64,000 nt of DNA from an uncultured Lachnospiraceae bacterium (GCA_947626775.1 CANQTL010000008.1:34206-98205), one strand, 5' to 3'; positions 42,976 through 51,348 are shown, counted from the first letter of the stretch. Program-made: numbers and translations. Notes: generated by a model not told the origin, from the sequence alone.

Positions 42976-44985
42976 ATGAAAAAAAATCTATGGAAACGGC
43001 TGGCCGTTCTGGCCTGCCTGACCGCGGCGCTTAATCTGTGCGCCTGCGGAAATACCGAGACGGCTGTCAGCGATACGCCGTCCGGGGAGGAAAGCGGGGC
43101 AGACGCTGCCGCCGCGGATACGCAGCAGGAGGAGACTCCTTCCAGCGAGACGGAGACGGTGACGATCTATGCCACCAACGATATGCACGGCGTTGTGGAG
43201 GGCGACGAGGAGTCGGGAACCATAGGTCTTGACCAGATTGCAGGAATTGCAGCATCCACCGAGAACGCTGTCCTGGTGGACGCCGGAGACGCTCTGCAGG
43301 GCGCGAGCTTCGCCACGGTGGGCGACGGCGCGCACATGGTAGACATGATGAACGCCGCGGGATATGTGGCGATGGCTGCCGGGAACCATGAGTTTGACAG
43401 AGGCGCCGACAGGCTGCTGGCCAATGCCGAAGCCGCCGATTTCCCGATTCTTTCCGCCAATGCCATGCAGGACGGGGAACCGCTTCTGGACGCGTACACG
43501 ATCGTCGATGTGGCGGGACATAAGATCGGTTTTATCGGCGTGACCACCACGAATACGCTGACTTCCGCCAATCCGATGAGTCTCGGCGGCGTGTCCTTTG
43601 AGAATGAGGTCGAGACGGTTGAAGCCGCGATCAATGAGATCAAGGACGAGACGGACGCCATCATCCTTCTGGCGCATCTGGGAGATCTGGACAGGGCCGC
43701 GGATGTCACTTCGACGGAACTTCTGGAGGGATTGAGCGAGGACGCTTTGAACAGCGTTACAGCCGTGATCGACGGTCACAGCCATGACGTTGAGAACACG
43801 GAGCTGAACGGCATTCCGATTCTTCAGACGGGCACCAGGAACCAGGGGCTCGACGTCCTGACCATTGATTTCGGAAGCGACGGTTACACTGTCACAGGGG
43901 ATGTGATGGACTACGCGGCTGCGTCGGCGTTCGAGCTGAATGAGGACGGCGAGGCGAAGATGGCGGAAGTGCAGGCGGCTTACGAACAGTGCCTGAGCGA
44001 GATTGATCCGATTCTGGCCGAGGACGTCGCCCTTTCGGGAGCGCCTGTGTGGGGAGGCTATATCTATTATGACTATGCCGAGCCGAGAATCGTTGAGACG
44101 ACGATGGGCGACCTGGTCACGGACGCGTTTAGATATTATGGGGAGAAGTTTGCCGAGAACAACGCGCTCACGATGCCCGTGATCGGTATTGAGAACGGCG
44201 GCGGCATCAGCGCGACCTTCCCCTATGGCAGCATCACGAGAGGCGACATCCTGAACGCTTTCAACCATGGCAATACGGTGGACGTCATGAAGATCACGCC
44301 CGCGCAGCTCTATGCGGCGCTGGAAGGCGGTCTGGCGATGACGGGGCAGGATGACACGGGACTTCTCGTGCGCGAGGACGTTTCCGGCAGCTTCCTTCAG
44401 GTGTCCGGGCTGACATACACGTATGATCCCGCGGCGGAAGCGGGCAGCAAGGTGGTGTCTGTAGTCCTGGACGACGGGACGGAGCTGGCGCGCGATGATG
44501 AGAAGACAGAGCTGATGATGGCGACCAATAACTATGTGAGCGGATTCGACGCATTCGCGGAGGCGGAGAAGCTTGGCGAGCTGGGCGGCGAGGACGCTAT
44601 CGTGCAGGATTATGTGCTGTATCTGACGAACGACGGTAAGGACACGCTCACGATCGACAATGTCGCGGGCAGGATCGTGATCGCGAACGACAAGTCGCCG
44701 GAGAATTATGAAGTGGTGATTCCGGTCAAGGCTGCCGAGGGCGAATACGATTTCAGCGGACAGGAATTTGAAGTGTCGGTGGACAACGGCACGCCGGAGA
44801 AGGTCAGCTGCGAGGCGGACGGACTGCATCTGACCGTCGCGAAGGGAGCGCATACGATCTACCTCACGGAGTCGTCCGATGCGATACCGGTCTATGTGAA
44901 CAATTATTCCGGTTCCGGCACCGTTACGACTGCGGACGGATATTTCCATCTCTACTTTACCGTAGATCCGGAAGAACTGAAATAA
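42976..44985 (+). CDS. Cell-surface 5'-nucleotidase/metallophosphoesterase lipoprotein (UshA-like)
   Basis: A 669-residue lipoprotein. The signal peptide ends near LNLCAC. The calcineurin-like domain has ATNDMHGVV, VDAGDALQG, AGNHEFDRG, LLAHLGD and DGHSHD. The 5_nucleotid_C domain follows (TTMGDLVTDAFRYY, IENGGGISATFPYGSITRGDILNAFNHGN, VSGLTYTYDP). The last 100 residues are a small beta domain of unclear role. It probably dephosphorylates extracellular nucleotides. ATG 42976 follows AGAGGAG. It is first in the operon ending with the GG-leader peptide gene and is controlled by LytTR-type repeats. Confidence 0.92.
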   Translation: MKKNLWKRLAVLACLTAALNLCACGNTETAVSDTPSGEESGADAAAADTQQEETPSSETETVTIYATNDMHGVVEGDEESGTIGLDQIAGIAASTENAVLVDAGDALQGASFATVGDGAHMVDMMNAAGYVAMAAGNHEFDRGADRLLANAEAADFPILSANAMQDGEPLLDAYTIVDVAGHKIGFIGVTTTNTLTSANPMSLGGVSFENEVETVEAAINEIKDETDAIILLAHLGDLDRAADVTSTELLEGLSEDALNSVTAVIDGHSHDVENTELNGIPILQTGTRNQGLDVLTIDFGSDGYTVTGDVMDYAAASAFELNEDGEAKMAEVQAAYEQCLSEIDPILAEDVALSGAPVWGGYIYYDYAEPRIVETTMGDLVTDAFRYYGEKFAENNALTMPVIGIENGGGISATFPYGSITRGDILNAFNHGNTVDVMKITPAQLYAALEGGLAMTGQDDTGLLVREDVSGSFLQVSGLTYTYDPAAEAGSKVVSVVLDDGTELARDDEKTELMMATNNYVSGFDAFAEAEKLGELGGEDAIVQDYVLYLTNDGKDTLTIDNVAGRIVIANDKSPENYEVVIPVKAAEGEYDFSGQEFEVSVDNGTPEKVSCEADGLHLTVAKGAHTIYLTESSDAIPVYVNNYSGSGTVTTADGYFHLYFTVDPEELK

Positions 44986-45055
44986 TCTGACTGCCGGATA
45001 TGAAACGAGGAACGGCATACATTAACAGCAAACATGTCAAAAGGAGGAAAAGACT

Positions 45056-45289
45056 ATGGAAGAGCTGAACAATGAGGAATTGGAAAACATTACAGGCGGC
45101 GTCGACGTTGATCTGGTGTACAGAACACCAAAAGGCGGCAGCGGAAAGAGAAAAGGCAAGAGTAAGGGAGGAATCGGCGTCATAGAGAATGTGGATATGT
45201 TGGATTCAACGGGCTATGACAGCGATCTGACTTTCGTGCAGCCGGCGGGCAGGAAAGGCCCCGTCAGGACGACAGGCACACTTGTCTGA
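45056..45289 (+). CDS. Peptide precursor with bacteriocin-type GG leader
   Basis: A 77-residue protein. MEELNNEELENITGG is a textbook double-glycine leader: acidic helix with the ELxxEELexITGG pattern, cut after GG by C39-peptidase ABC exporters. The 62-residue remainder has no Cys, a basic Gly/Lys/Ser stretch (TPKGGSGKRKGKSKGG) and an acidic segment (ENVDMLDSTGYDSDL). AAAAGGAGG makes a strong ribosome site. It follows the nucleotidase gene by 70 bp and precedes a strong hairpin. Bacteriocin, signal or modified peptide are all possible; no exporter or modifying enzyme is in the window. Confidence 0.75.
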   Translation: MEELNNEELENITGGVDVDLVYRTPKGGSGKRKGKSKGGIGVIENVDMLDSTGYDSDLTFVQPAGRKGPVRTTGTLV

Positions 45290-45299
45290 GATTTGATTT

Positions 45300-45327
45300 G
45301 GCAGGCGGTCTTTTCTGACCGCCTGCC
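45300..45327. terminator. Strong hairpin after the peptide gene
   Basis: Perfect 11-bp stem GGCAGGCGGTC / GACCGCCTGCC with a six-base loop. The T run is weak (GTCAGGTTT), so it may work as an RNA-stabilising hairpin or a partial terminator. Confidence 0.6.
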
Positions 45328-45343
45328 GTCAGGTTTACGTGAA

Positions 45344-45375
45344 CAATGAGCCAGGCTGACAAGCTTGCTTGTCAA
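45344..45375 (+). repeat. Dispersed 32-bp hairpin repeat, copy 2
   Basis: Shares 29 of 32 bases with 15094-15125. The dyad is TGACAAGC-TT-GCTTGTCA; relative to copy 1 a G-C stem pair has become A-T on both arms. It overlaps the stop codon of LytTR regulator 2 and follows a hairpin. Confidence 0.7.
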
Positions 45376-46097
45376 GTTGGCGGGTAGATATCGCCCTTGC
45401 TCAGATATTCCATGAACTTGCCGAAGGCTTCGTTATAGCGCTTCCGGCTGACCGGTATAACGGTGTCGCGCGTGAGCTTTATGCCGTTGCGGGAAAAGCC
45501 GTTGATATACTCGTAATTGACGAGATAGCCGCGGTGGGGCCGCAGAAACATCGACAGGGGAAGGCGGGTCTCCATATCTTCCAGAGTGCCGCGGAAGGTC
45601 TCGGTGCCGCCGTCCGCTTTGTGAATGGAAATCGTGTGATTGTTGATCTCGATATAGACGATATCCGCGAGCCTGATGTTCAGATACCCTTCCGGGGTGT
45701 CCAAGCGGATGCTCCCGGCGTTTTTCTTTTTCAGAAAACGCTCCAGAGAGGATTTCAGCTTGTCTGTGGCGACCGGTTTTACGAGATAATACAGGGAGTC
45801 CACGTCGAAGCTGTCGACGGCGTAATCTTTGCTGGTGGTGACGAAGATGATGTCGAAACTGTATCCGCGCGCGCGCAGGGAGCGGGCGAAGTCGATTCCG
45901 TTCTGATCGGCGATGAGAACGTCGAGAAAAACGAGATCGTAACGCTCGCCGTTGTTCAGGGCGCGCAGGAAGGACGGCGTGTCGCAGAAAACAAAAACGG
46001 CGTACTCCACCATTCTCTTGTCCAAAATATCTTTGAGGCGATTTTCAAAGGAGCTGCAGAACTCCCTGTCATCGTCGCACAAGGCAATTCGATACAT
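45372..46097 (-). CDS. LytTR response regulator 2 (AgrA-like)
   Basis: A 241-residue regulator. Receiver: IALCDDDREFC, phospho-Asp in DLVFLDVLIADQNG, Lys in YLVKPVA. LytTR domain: YLNIRLADIVYIEINNHTISIHKADGG ... FLRPHRGYLVNYEYINGF. ATG 46097 follows GGAAAGGA; a longer in-frame start 20 codons upstream lies in the promoter. No kinase is adjacent. It diverges from the STAS/PP2C operon and shares its repeat pair. Confidence 0.92.
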   Translation of the reverse strand: MYRIALCDDDREFCSSFENRLKDILDKRMVEYAVFVFCDTPSFLRALNNGERYDLVFLDVLIADQNGIDFARSLRARGYSFDIIFVTTSKDYAVDSFDVDSLYYLVKPVATDKLKSSLERFLKKKNAGSIRLDTPEGYLNIRLADIVYIEINNHTISIHKADGGTETFRGTLEDMETRLPLSMFLRPHRGYLVNYEYINGFSRNGIKLTRDTVIPVSRKRYNEAFGKFMEYLSKGDIYPPT

Positions 46098-46147
46098 CTT
46101 TTTCCTTTCCGCAACAGTTCCCCGATGCAAACGTGAGAAATCAATTA

Positions 46148-46176
46148 ATCCTATCATCTCAACATCTGCAAATCAA
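46148..46176 (-). promoter_or_regulatory. Promoter of LytTR regulator 2
   Basis: On the minus strand TTGATT (46176-46171), 17 bp, TAGGAT (46153-46148). It lies 5 bp from the first LytTR-type repeat, mirroring the arrangement at regulator 1. Confidence 0.55.
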
Positions 46177-46181
46177 GCGCA

Positions 46182-46245
46182 TGGCGTGAAAGACGCTTGA
46201 TTTGGCGCAAAGTGACAACGCACTTCGCGTGAAATATGCTATACT
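46182..46245 (+). promoter_or_regulatory. LytTR-type direct repeats and promoter of the partner-switching operon
   Basis: TGGCGTGAAAG (from 46182) and TGGCGCAAAG (from 46203) are 21 bp apart. The second starts 37 bp before TATACT (46240-46245), again preceded by TGC. Spacing and boxes match 42871-42934. Confidence 0.65.
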
Positions 46246-46332
46246 ATTGACGGCACAGGCGTTGAAAGCGCGGCTCTGTGAGTATATAATAGGAATGTAA
46301 AACCAGTATTACAACAGAAAGGAAGGAAAACT

Positions 46333-46629
46333 ATGACTATTACAAAGAAACAGGAAGGGAACAAACTTACGCTGGCGCTGGAGGGAAGGCTGGATACTAC
46401 CACCGCTCCGGAGCTGGAAACGGAAGTCAAGGATTCCATCAGCGGCGTGGAGGAGCTGGTGCTGGATCTGGAGCAGCTTGAGTACATGTCATCCGCCGGG
46501 CTGCGCGTGCTGCTGTCCGCGCAGAAGGTGATGAACACACAGGGAAAAATGACGGTCATCCATGTGAATGAGACGATCAGCGAGATCTTTGAGGTTACCG
46601 GATTCGATGAGATTCTGAATATCGAGTAG
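46333..46629 (+). CDS. STAS-domain anti-sigma factor antagonist
   Basis: A 98-residue single-domain protein of the SpoIIAA/RsbV type: LALEGRLDTTTAPELE, LVLDLEQLEYMSSAGLRVLL with the phosphorylatable Ser in MSSAGLR near residue 57, and a C-terminal helix. In known partner-switching systems the unphosphorylated form binds an anti-sigma kinase. The next gene is ATPase-like and the last gene of the operon is a PP2C phosphatase, so a complete switch is present. Confidence 0.92.
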   Translation: MTITKKQEGNKLTLALEGRLDTTTAPELETEVKDSISGVEELVLDLEQLEYMSSAGLRVLLSAQKVMNTQGKMTVIHVNETISEIFEVTGFDEILNIE

Positions 46630-46639
46630 GAGGAGCGGC

Positions 46640-47245
46640 ATGAAGACGAATGTGATCAAGGTGAGAAATGACGGCGAGGGACAGGAAGCCGCGCTGAAAG
46701 AAGCGGAACGTTTTGCCGTCTACCAGGAACTGGATAAGAAGGAGACGCTCAGGCTCAGACTGTTGGCGGAGGAAACGCTGGGTATGATAGAGGCGATCGT
46801 AGGCGATTTCAACGCGCAGTTCTGGCTGGAAGGCGAGAACGGGGATACAAAGATCTGTCTTGAGGCGGAAGCCTGGGTGGATTATGACAAGAAGGAACGG
46901 CTGATCGGCGTGTCCTCAAGCGGCAAGAACTATGCGCAGAGAACGTTCATGGGGAAGCTGGCGGGCATATTCGAGTACTGCATGATGGGATATGACAGTC
47001 CTTTTCAGCAGGCGCTTGAGAGCGGTTATTTCCTGTATGACGGCACTTCCAGCATGGATTATGAGAGAATGTGGAGCCTGGATTTCTTCCGCGAGAATCT
47101 GAGCCAGAATCTGGAAGACGAGACGAAGCGGGCCGAGTGGGATGAGCTGGAGAAGTCCATCGTGGCGAAGCTGGCCGACGAGGTGATTGTGGGAGTGAAG
47201 GCTCACAAGGTGCAGATGATCATTAAGAAGAACTTTCGGAAGTGA
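46640..47245 (+). CDS. Putative RsbW-like anti-sigma/serine kinase, divergent
   Basis: A 201-residue protein. RLRLLAEETLGMIEAIVGDFNAQFWLEG resembles the N-box region of small GHKL serine kinases (RsbW/SpoIIAB), although the usual asparagine motif is altered and the G-boxes are unclear. The C-terminal half is helical and unusual for the family. Its place directly after the STAS gene, 10 bp away with GGAGGAG, supports the role. It may bind without kinase activity. Confidence 0.6.
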   Translation: MKTNVIKVRNDGEGQEAALKEAERFAVYQELDKKETLRLRLLAEETLGMIEAIVGDFNAQFWLEGENGDTKICLEAEAWVDYDKKERLIGVSSSGKNYAQRTFMGKLAGIFEYCMMGYDSPFQQALESGYFLYDGTSSMDYERMWSLDFFRENLSQNLEDETKRAEWDELEKSIVAKLADEVIVGVKAHKVQMIIKKNFRK

Positions 47246-47262
47246 GCGGGACTGACACAACC

Positions 47263-47271
47263 GGGGGGGGG
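47263..47271 (+). repeat. G9 homopolymer tract at the start of a membrane protein gene
   Basis: Nine consecutive G just upstream of TTG 47278 and ATG 47290. It would be in the ribosome-site region, or inside the coding region if GTG 47242 is the start. Confidence 0.6.
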
Positions 47272-47277
47272 ACATCT

Positions 47278-48414
47278 TTGCACGGAAAAATGCGTTGGGA
47301 CAGGATTTTTGCGCCGGAACCGGTCAACCTGGGGCGGCAGCACGAGCTGGATCTGGCAAAGGCGGCGATTCTTATCTATATGCCGATCGTCCACTGCATC
47401 ATCGAGTGTACGCCGGAAGAAGGGCTGGTATCGGGGATCCCCTATCTGTTTGATTCCGTGCTGGGCGGTCCGTTGGGCGCTCCGATATTTATGTTTGCCA
47501 TGGGCGTCGGCATGGTGTACGCCCACGGCAGAACGCCGGCGGATTACATACGGCGGGGGATCAGACTGGAGATCGCGGGATATATGCTCAATGTCTTCCG
47601 CTTTCTGCTCCCGTTTCTGGCAGGCTATCTGCTCACCGGCGATTGGGAGCGGTATATCGGCATGCTGCCGTACAGAGTGCTCGGCGACGATATCCTGCAG
47701 TTTGCCGGGCTTGCCATGATTGTGATGGGGCTGCTTACAGAGCTGCATATACCGGATATCGGCCTGTTTGTGATCGCGTTGGCGGCGTCTGTGCTGTCGG
47801 GAGCGTTGAACGGAGTCGACGTCGGTACTCCGCTGGGGAATATTTTCCTCGGCTATCTGATCGGGACAGAGGACGCTGCAGGCAAAGTGTTTTCGGATTT
47901 CCCGCTCATGAACTGGCTGATTGTTCCCGTGTGCGGGTATATTTTTGGCAAGCGGCTGCAGCGTGTGAAGGACAAGAAGCTCTTTTACGGTATTTTTTCG
48001 AGCGTATGCGGCCTGGAAGCCGCGATCTGGTTTGCGCTGGGGATCGGTATGGAGCGGGGGATGTTCGGCGAGGGACAGAACTGCTATTACCATATCAGTA
48101 CGGGGGACGTACTCAGCAGCATCGCCGGAGCGATCGGCATTCTCGGGATCTACTATCTGATTCTTCCGCATCTTTCGGATCGGATGGTGACCATCGCCGG
48201 CGGAATCAGCTATCATATCAATCAGATCTACTGCGTACACTGGGTTCTGGTGTCGTGGATCACGATGGTGGGACTCTATGCGTTTCGCGGGACGCAGGAA
48301 CTGCCGGTGCCGGTAACGCTGCTGCTCGGCGCGCTGATCAGCGTTGTGTCGATCAGCGTTGTGTCGATCAGTATCGTGTCGGTTGTGACGGCGCGCTTGC
48401 GCCGGAAGCCGTAG
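47278..48414 (+). CDS. Polytopic membrane protein, acyltransferase-like (DUF1624/HGSNAT-type)
   Basis: About 378 residues with roughly ten transmembrane helices. The N-terminal RQHELDLAKAAILIYMPIVHCIIE, with Arg, acidic residue and His around helix 1, resembles membrane acyltransferases of the heparan-glucosaminide N-acetyltransferase/acyltransferase 3 type. PIFMFAMGVGMVYAHGRTPADYIRRGIRLE fits helix 2-3 loops of that group. The start is uncertain: GTG 47242, TTG 47278 or ATG 47290. In this operon it could be the output, modifying a surface polymer; that is inference. Confidence 0.65.
   Translation: MHGKMRWDRIFAPEPVNLGRQHELDLAKAAILIYMPIVHCIIECTPEEGLVSGIPYLFDSVLGGPLGAPIFMFAMGVGMVYAHGRTPADYIRRGIRLEIAGYMLNVFRFLLPFLAGYLLTGDWERYIGMLPYRVLGDDILQFAGLAMIVMGLLTELHIPDIGLFVIALAASVLSGALNGVDVGTPLGNIFLGYLIGTEDAAGKVFSDFPLMNWLIVPVCGYIFGKRLQRVKDKKLFYGIFSSVCGLEAAIWFALGIGMERGMFGEGQNCYYHISTGDVLSSIAGAIGILGIYYLILPHLSDRMVTIAGGISYHINQIYCVHWVLVSWITMVGLYAFRGTQELPVPVTLLLGALISVVSISVVSISIVSVVTARLRRKP
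48337..48381 (+). repeat. 15-bp tandem repeat within the membrane protein gene
   Basis: ATCAGCGTTGTGTCG occurs twice exactly and a third time with three changes, encoding ISVVS, ISVVS, ISIVS in the last helix. Copy-number change would keep the frame. Confidence 0.8.
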
Positions 48415-48433
48415 GGAGGTATTGTGCAACATT

Positions 48434-50026
48434 ATGAAACGTAAAAAGATCGCCCGTAAGGTTGTGGTTGGGTTCTGTGAACTGGCGGTTGTCCTGATCG
48501 CCTGCATCTCGCTGGCGGTAGGCGTGCGCTACTGCAACGGGGAGATCCAGGATTATGGCGAGCAGGCATTTTCCTATGCCAGAACGGCTGCGGAGTATAT
48601 CGACGGCGACCGGATTCCGGCCTATGTGGAGACGGGCGAGCAGGACGCGTATTACAGACAGATACAGGACTTTTTTAACGCGGCGCAGCTTCAGTCGGAT
48701 CTGAAATATTACTATGTGTTCGTGCCTTATGAAGACGAGCTTGTCTATGTGTGGGATGCGGACAATTACGAGGGCGCGTGCCCTCTCGGTTATCACGAGG
48801 CTTATATGGAAGGCGGCAAAGAGGTGCTCGAACAGATTTACCGCCCCAATCCGCCGGAGAATATCAAAATTACGCGGGACGAGAATTACGGCTACATCGC
48901 GTCGGCGTTTTCCCCTATTTTTAACAGCGCGGGAGAACCGGTTGCGGTCGTGGGCGTAGATCTTTCGATGCCCGGCATAGAGAGAGATTTTTTCCGTTTT
49001 ATCATAGCGGTCGTGATCAGCGTAGTCGCAGTGATCTTTGTGTCGATGTGTGTGTTCTATGTGTTTGCCAAGGAAAAGGTCATCGGCCCTATCAAGACAT
49101 TGAACTTTGCGGCGAAGGAGATGGTCGGCAATCTGGAGACGGAGAAGCGGTTTCGGGCCGACGTCGTGAGCACCGGGGACGAGATCGAGGAACTTGCCCA
49201 ATCGTTTGAATATATGGATGCGGAAGTGCGGGCTTATATCAGCGAGCTGACAAGCGTGACCGCGGAGAAAGAGCGGATCGGGGCGGAACTCAATGTGGCG
49301 ACCAATATCCAGGCTTCCATGCTGCCGCGTATCTTTCCGCCGTTTCCTGACCGTAAGGAGTTTGAAATCTATGCTTCCATGAACCCGGCTAAGGAGGTGG
49401 GCGGAGACTTCTACGACTTCTTCATGGTGGATGAACGCCATCTGGCGATCGTGGTGGCGGACGTGTCAGGCAAGGGCGTGCCGGCGGCTCTCTTCATGGT
49501 CATCGGCAAGACCCTGATCAAAGACCACACGCAGCCGGGCACGGATCTGGGAACGGTGTTCACACAGGTGAACGAGCTGTTGTGCGAATCAAACAGCGAG
49601 GAAATGTTTATCACGGCGTTTGAGGGAGTACTCGATCTGGCGACGGGAGAATTTACGTTTGTGAACGCGGGACATGAGACGCCTTTCATCGCGCGGGCGG
49701 GCGAGCCCTACCAACCGCACAAGATCAAGGCGGGTTTTGTGCTGGCAGGCATGGAGGGCATGCGCTACAAGGCGGGCAGCATGCAGCTTCTGCCCGGCGA
49801 TAAGATCTTCCAGTACACGGACGGCGTGACGGAGGCGACCAACAAAGACAACGAATTGTACGGGATGGAACGCCTGGGAGCGGTGCTTGCCGGAAACACG
49901 GACAAAACGCCGGAGGAACTGCTTCCCATCGTAAAGGAAGACATCGACGCTTTTGTGGGAGAGGCCCCGCAGTTTGACGATATCACGATGCTGTGCCTGG
50001 CTTATCGGGAGCGGATGGAGCTGTAG
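48434..50026 (+). CDS. Membrane sensor PP2C (SpoIIE-type) serine phosphatase
   Basis: A 530-residue protein. A transmembrane helix at about residues 10-30, an extracellular Cache-like sensor (FNAAQLQSDLKYYYVFVPYEDELVYVWDADN ... AVVGVDLSMP), a second helix near 195-215, a HAMP linker, then a PP2C domain: MNPAKEVGGDFYDFF, VVADVSGKGVPAALFM, NAGHETPF, DGVTEATN and QFDDITMLCLAY, the metal-binding Asp set. It should dephosphorylate the STAS protein in response to an outside signal. ATG 48434 is 14 nt after GGGAGG; TTG 48422 is too close to it. Confidence 0.93.
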   Translation: MKRKKIARKVVVGFCELAVVLIACISLAVGVRYCNGEIQDYGEQAFSYARTAAEYIDGDRIPAYVETGEQDAYYRQIQDFFNAAQLQSDLKYYYVFVPYEDELVYVWDADNYEGACPLGYHEAYMEGGKEVLEQIYRPNPPENIKITRDENYGYIASAFSPIFNSAGEPVAVVGVDLSMPGIERDFFRFIIAVVISVVAVIFVSMCVFYVFAKEKVIGPIKTLNFAAKEMVGNLETEKRFRADVVSTGDEIEELAQSFEYMDAEVRAYISELTSVTAEKERIGAELNVATNIQASMLPRIFPPFPDRKEFEIYASMNPAKEVGGDFYDFFMVDERHLAIVVADVSGKGVPAALFMVIGKTLIKDHTQPGTDLGTVFTQVNELLCESNSEEMFITAFEGVLDLATGEFTFVNAGHETPFIARAGEPYQPHKIKAGFVLAGMEGMRYKAGSMQLLPGDKIFQYTDGVTEATNKDNELYGMERLGAVLAGNTDKTPEELLPIVKEDIDAFVGEAPQFDDITMLCLAYRERMEL

Positions 50027-50067
50027 GGAGACGTCTTTTGCGGACGCTGTGAGCTGTCTAATGTATC

Positions 50068-51327
50068 CTATAGTTCCAACGAATCCCGGTTTAACAAAAA
50101 GTCAAAAACGCTTATCATCAGAATGCCTTCGTCCGTATAGAAAGGCTTCGGGGTGTCCGAGGTGATCACGATTTTTTTGAAAGAATCCCGAATCTTCAGA
50201 AATGGCCTGAGTTCCTGAGTCATTTTTTCCGAAGAGCCGAGCATATAGGCGGATTGGATATAATATTTTTTGGATCCCTTATGACAGATGAAATCAACTT
50301 CCAGCTGCTTTTTTACAGGTCTGCCGCTTTTATCGTTCTCCGTCACGGTGAGATTTCCGACGTCCACTTGAAAACCTCTTATTCTGAGTTCGGTATAGAT
50401 GACATTTTCCATAGAATGGGTCACTTCCGCCTGCCTGAAATGAATGCGGGAATTTCTAAGGCCCATATCCGTAAAATAGTATTTGAGCGGCGTGCCGATA
50501 TAGGATTTTCCTTTAATGTCATAGCGGTTCGCCTCCTCGATCAGGAACGCGTCTTCCAGATATTCGATGTATTTGGTAATGGTCGTTGCGGTAATGTTCG
50601 AGCCGTTTACGCTCTTAAAGGTTTTCTGCAGCTTGTTGGGGTTTGTCAAAGCGCCGATCGCGGACGACAGTATATTTAACAGCGTTTCCATCTCGCTGAT
50701 ATTGCGGATCTTGTTTCTCTTTACAATATCCTGAAGATAAGTTTCCTGAAGAAGATTGGCCAACAGCGCCGTTTTCTGTTCTTCCGTTTCGGCCAGTACC
50801 ACCAGAGGAATACCGCCGTAAGTGATATACTCGTTCCAGCCGTCGTAGCGGCTGCCTTCGTATACGCTCATAAATTCCGAAAAACTCAGGGGGTACATAT
50901 GAATTTCGTCGCCTCTGCCGCCAAATTCCGTCGCGATATCTCTGGAAAGAAATTTCGCATTGCTTCCGGTTACAAAGACGTCGCAGTTTTCCCTGTCGGC
51001 CAAGCCGTTAAGGACGCTCACAAACTCGTCCAGAAGCTGTACTTCATCCAGGAGAAAATAGTACATTGCCCCGTCCGCAAGCTGTTTTTTCGCCCATGGA
51101 TAGAACGCCTTCGGATCACGGTATTCCATGTTGTCGTATAGATCGAAAGCCATTTCTATAATGTGGCTTTCCGGCACGCCGTTTTCCAGCAGATGTTTTT
51201 TGAACAAAGTGCGGAGCAGATAGGATTTTCCGCATCTCCGGACGCCGGTTATAATTTTGATCAGACCGTTGTCCATGCGTCTGATCAGTTGTTCCAGATA
51301 ATCATTTCTGGGAATTTCTTTTCTCAT
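50068..51327 (-). CDS. AAA-family ATPase with C-terminal DUF4143 domain
   Basis: A 419-residue protein. Walker A is GVRRCGKSYLLR near residue 30 and Walker B YYFLLDEVQLLDEF, with sensor motif VFVTGSNAKFLS. The C-terminal DUF4143 domain has a PD-(D/E)xK-like core (VIYTELRIRGFQVDVG ... QLEVDFICHKGSKKYYIQ). Such proteins are common accessory ATPases of unclear role. Base composition is more AT-rich than the neighbours, which suggests acquisition by transfer. It has its own promoter with a dyad. Confidence 0.9.
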   Translation of the reverse strand: MRKEIPRNDYLEQLIRRMDNGLIKIITGVRRCGKSYLLRTLFKKHLLENGVPESHIIEMAFDLYDNMEYRDPKAFYPWAKKQLADGAMYYFLLDEVQLLDEFVSVLNGLADRENCDVFVTGSNAKFLSRDIATEFGGRGDEIHMYPLSFSEFMSVYEGSRYDGWNEYITYGGIPLVVLAETEEQKTALLANLLQETYLQDIVKRNKIRNISEMETLLNILSSAIGALTNPNKLQKTFKSVNGSNITATTITKYIEYLEDAFLIEEANRYDIKGKSYIGTPLKYYFTDMGLRNSRIHFRQAEVTHSMENVIYTELRIRGFQVDVGNLTVTENDKSGRPVKKQLEVDFICHKGSKKYYIQSAYMLGSSEKMTQELRPFLKIRDSFKKIVITSDTPKPFYTDEGILMISVFDFLLNRDSLEL

Positions 51328-51348
51328 CTTATCATCCCCGCCGATTCT

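Noticed and set aside
42988..45018. Long minus-strand open frame across the 5'-nucleotidase gene
   Set aside because: The opposite strand carries the full metallophosphoesterase motif set and lipobox; the antisense frame lacks a ribosome site and any domain.
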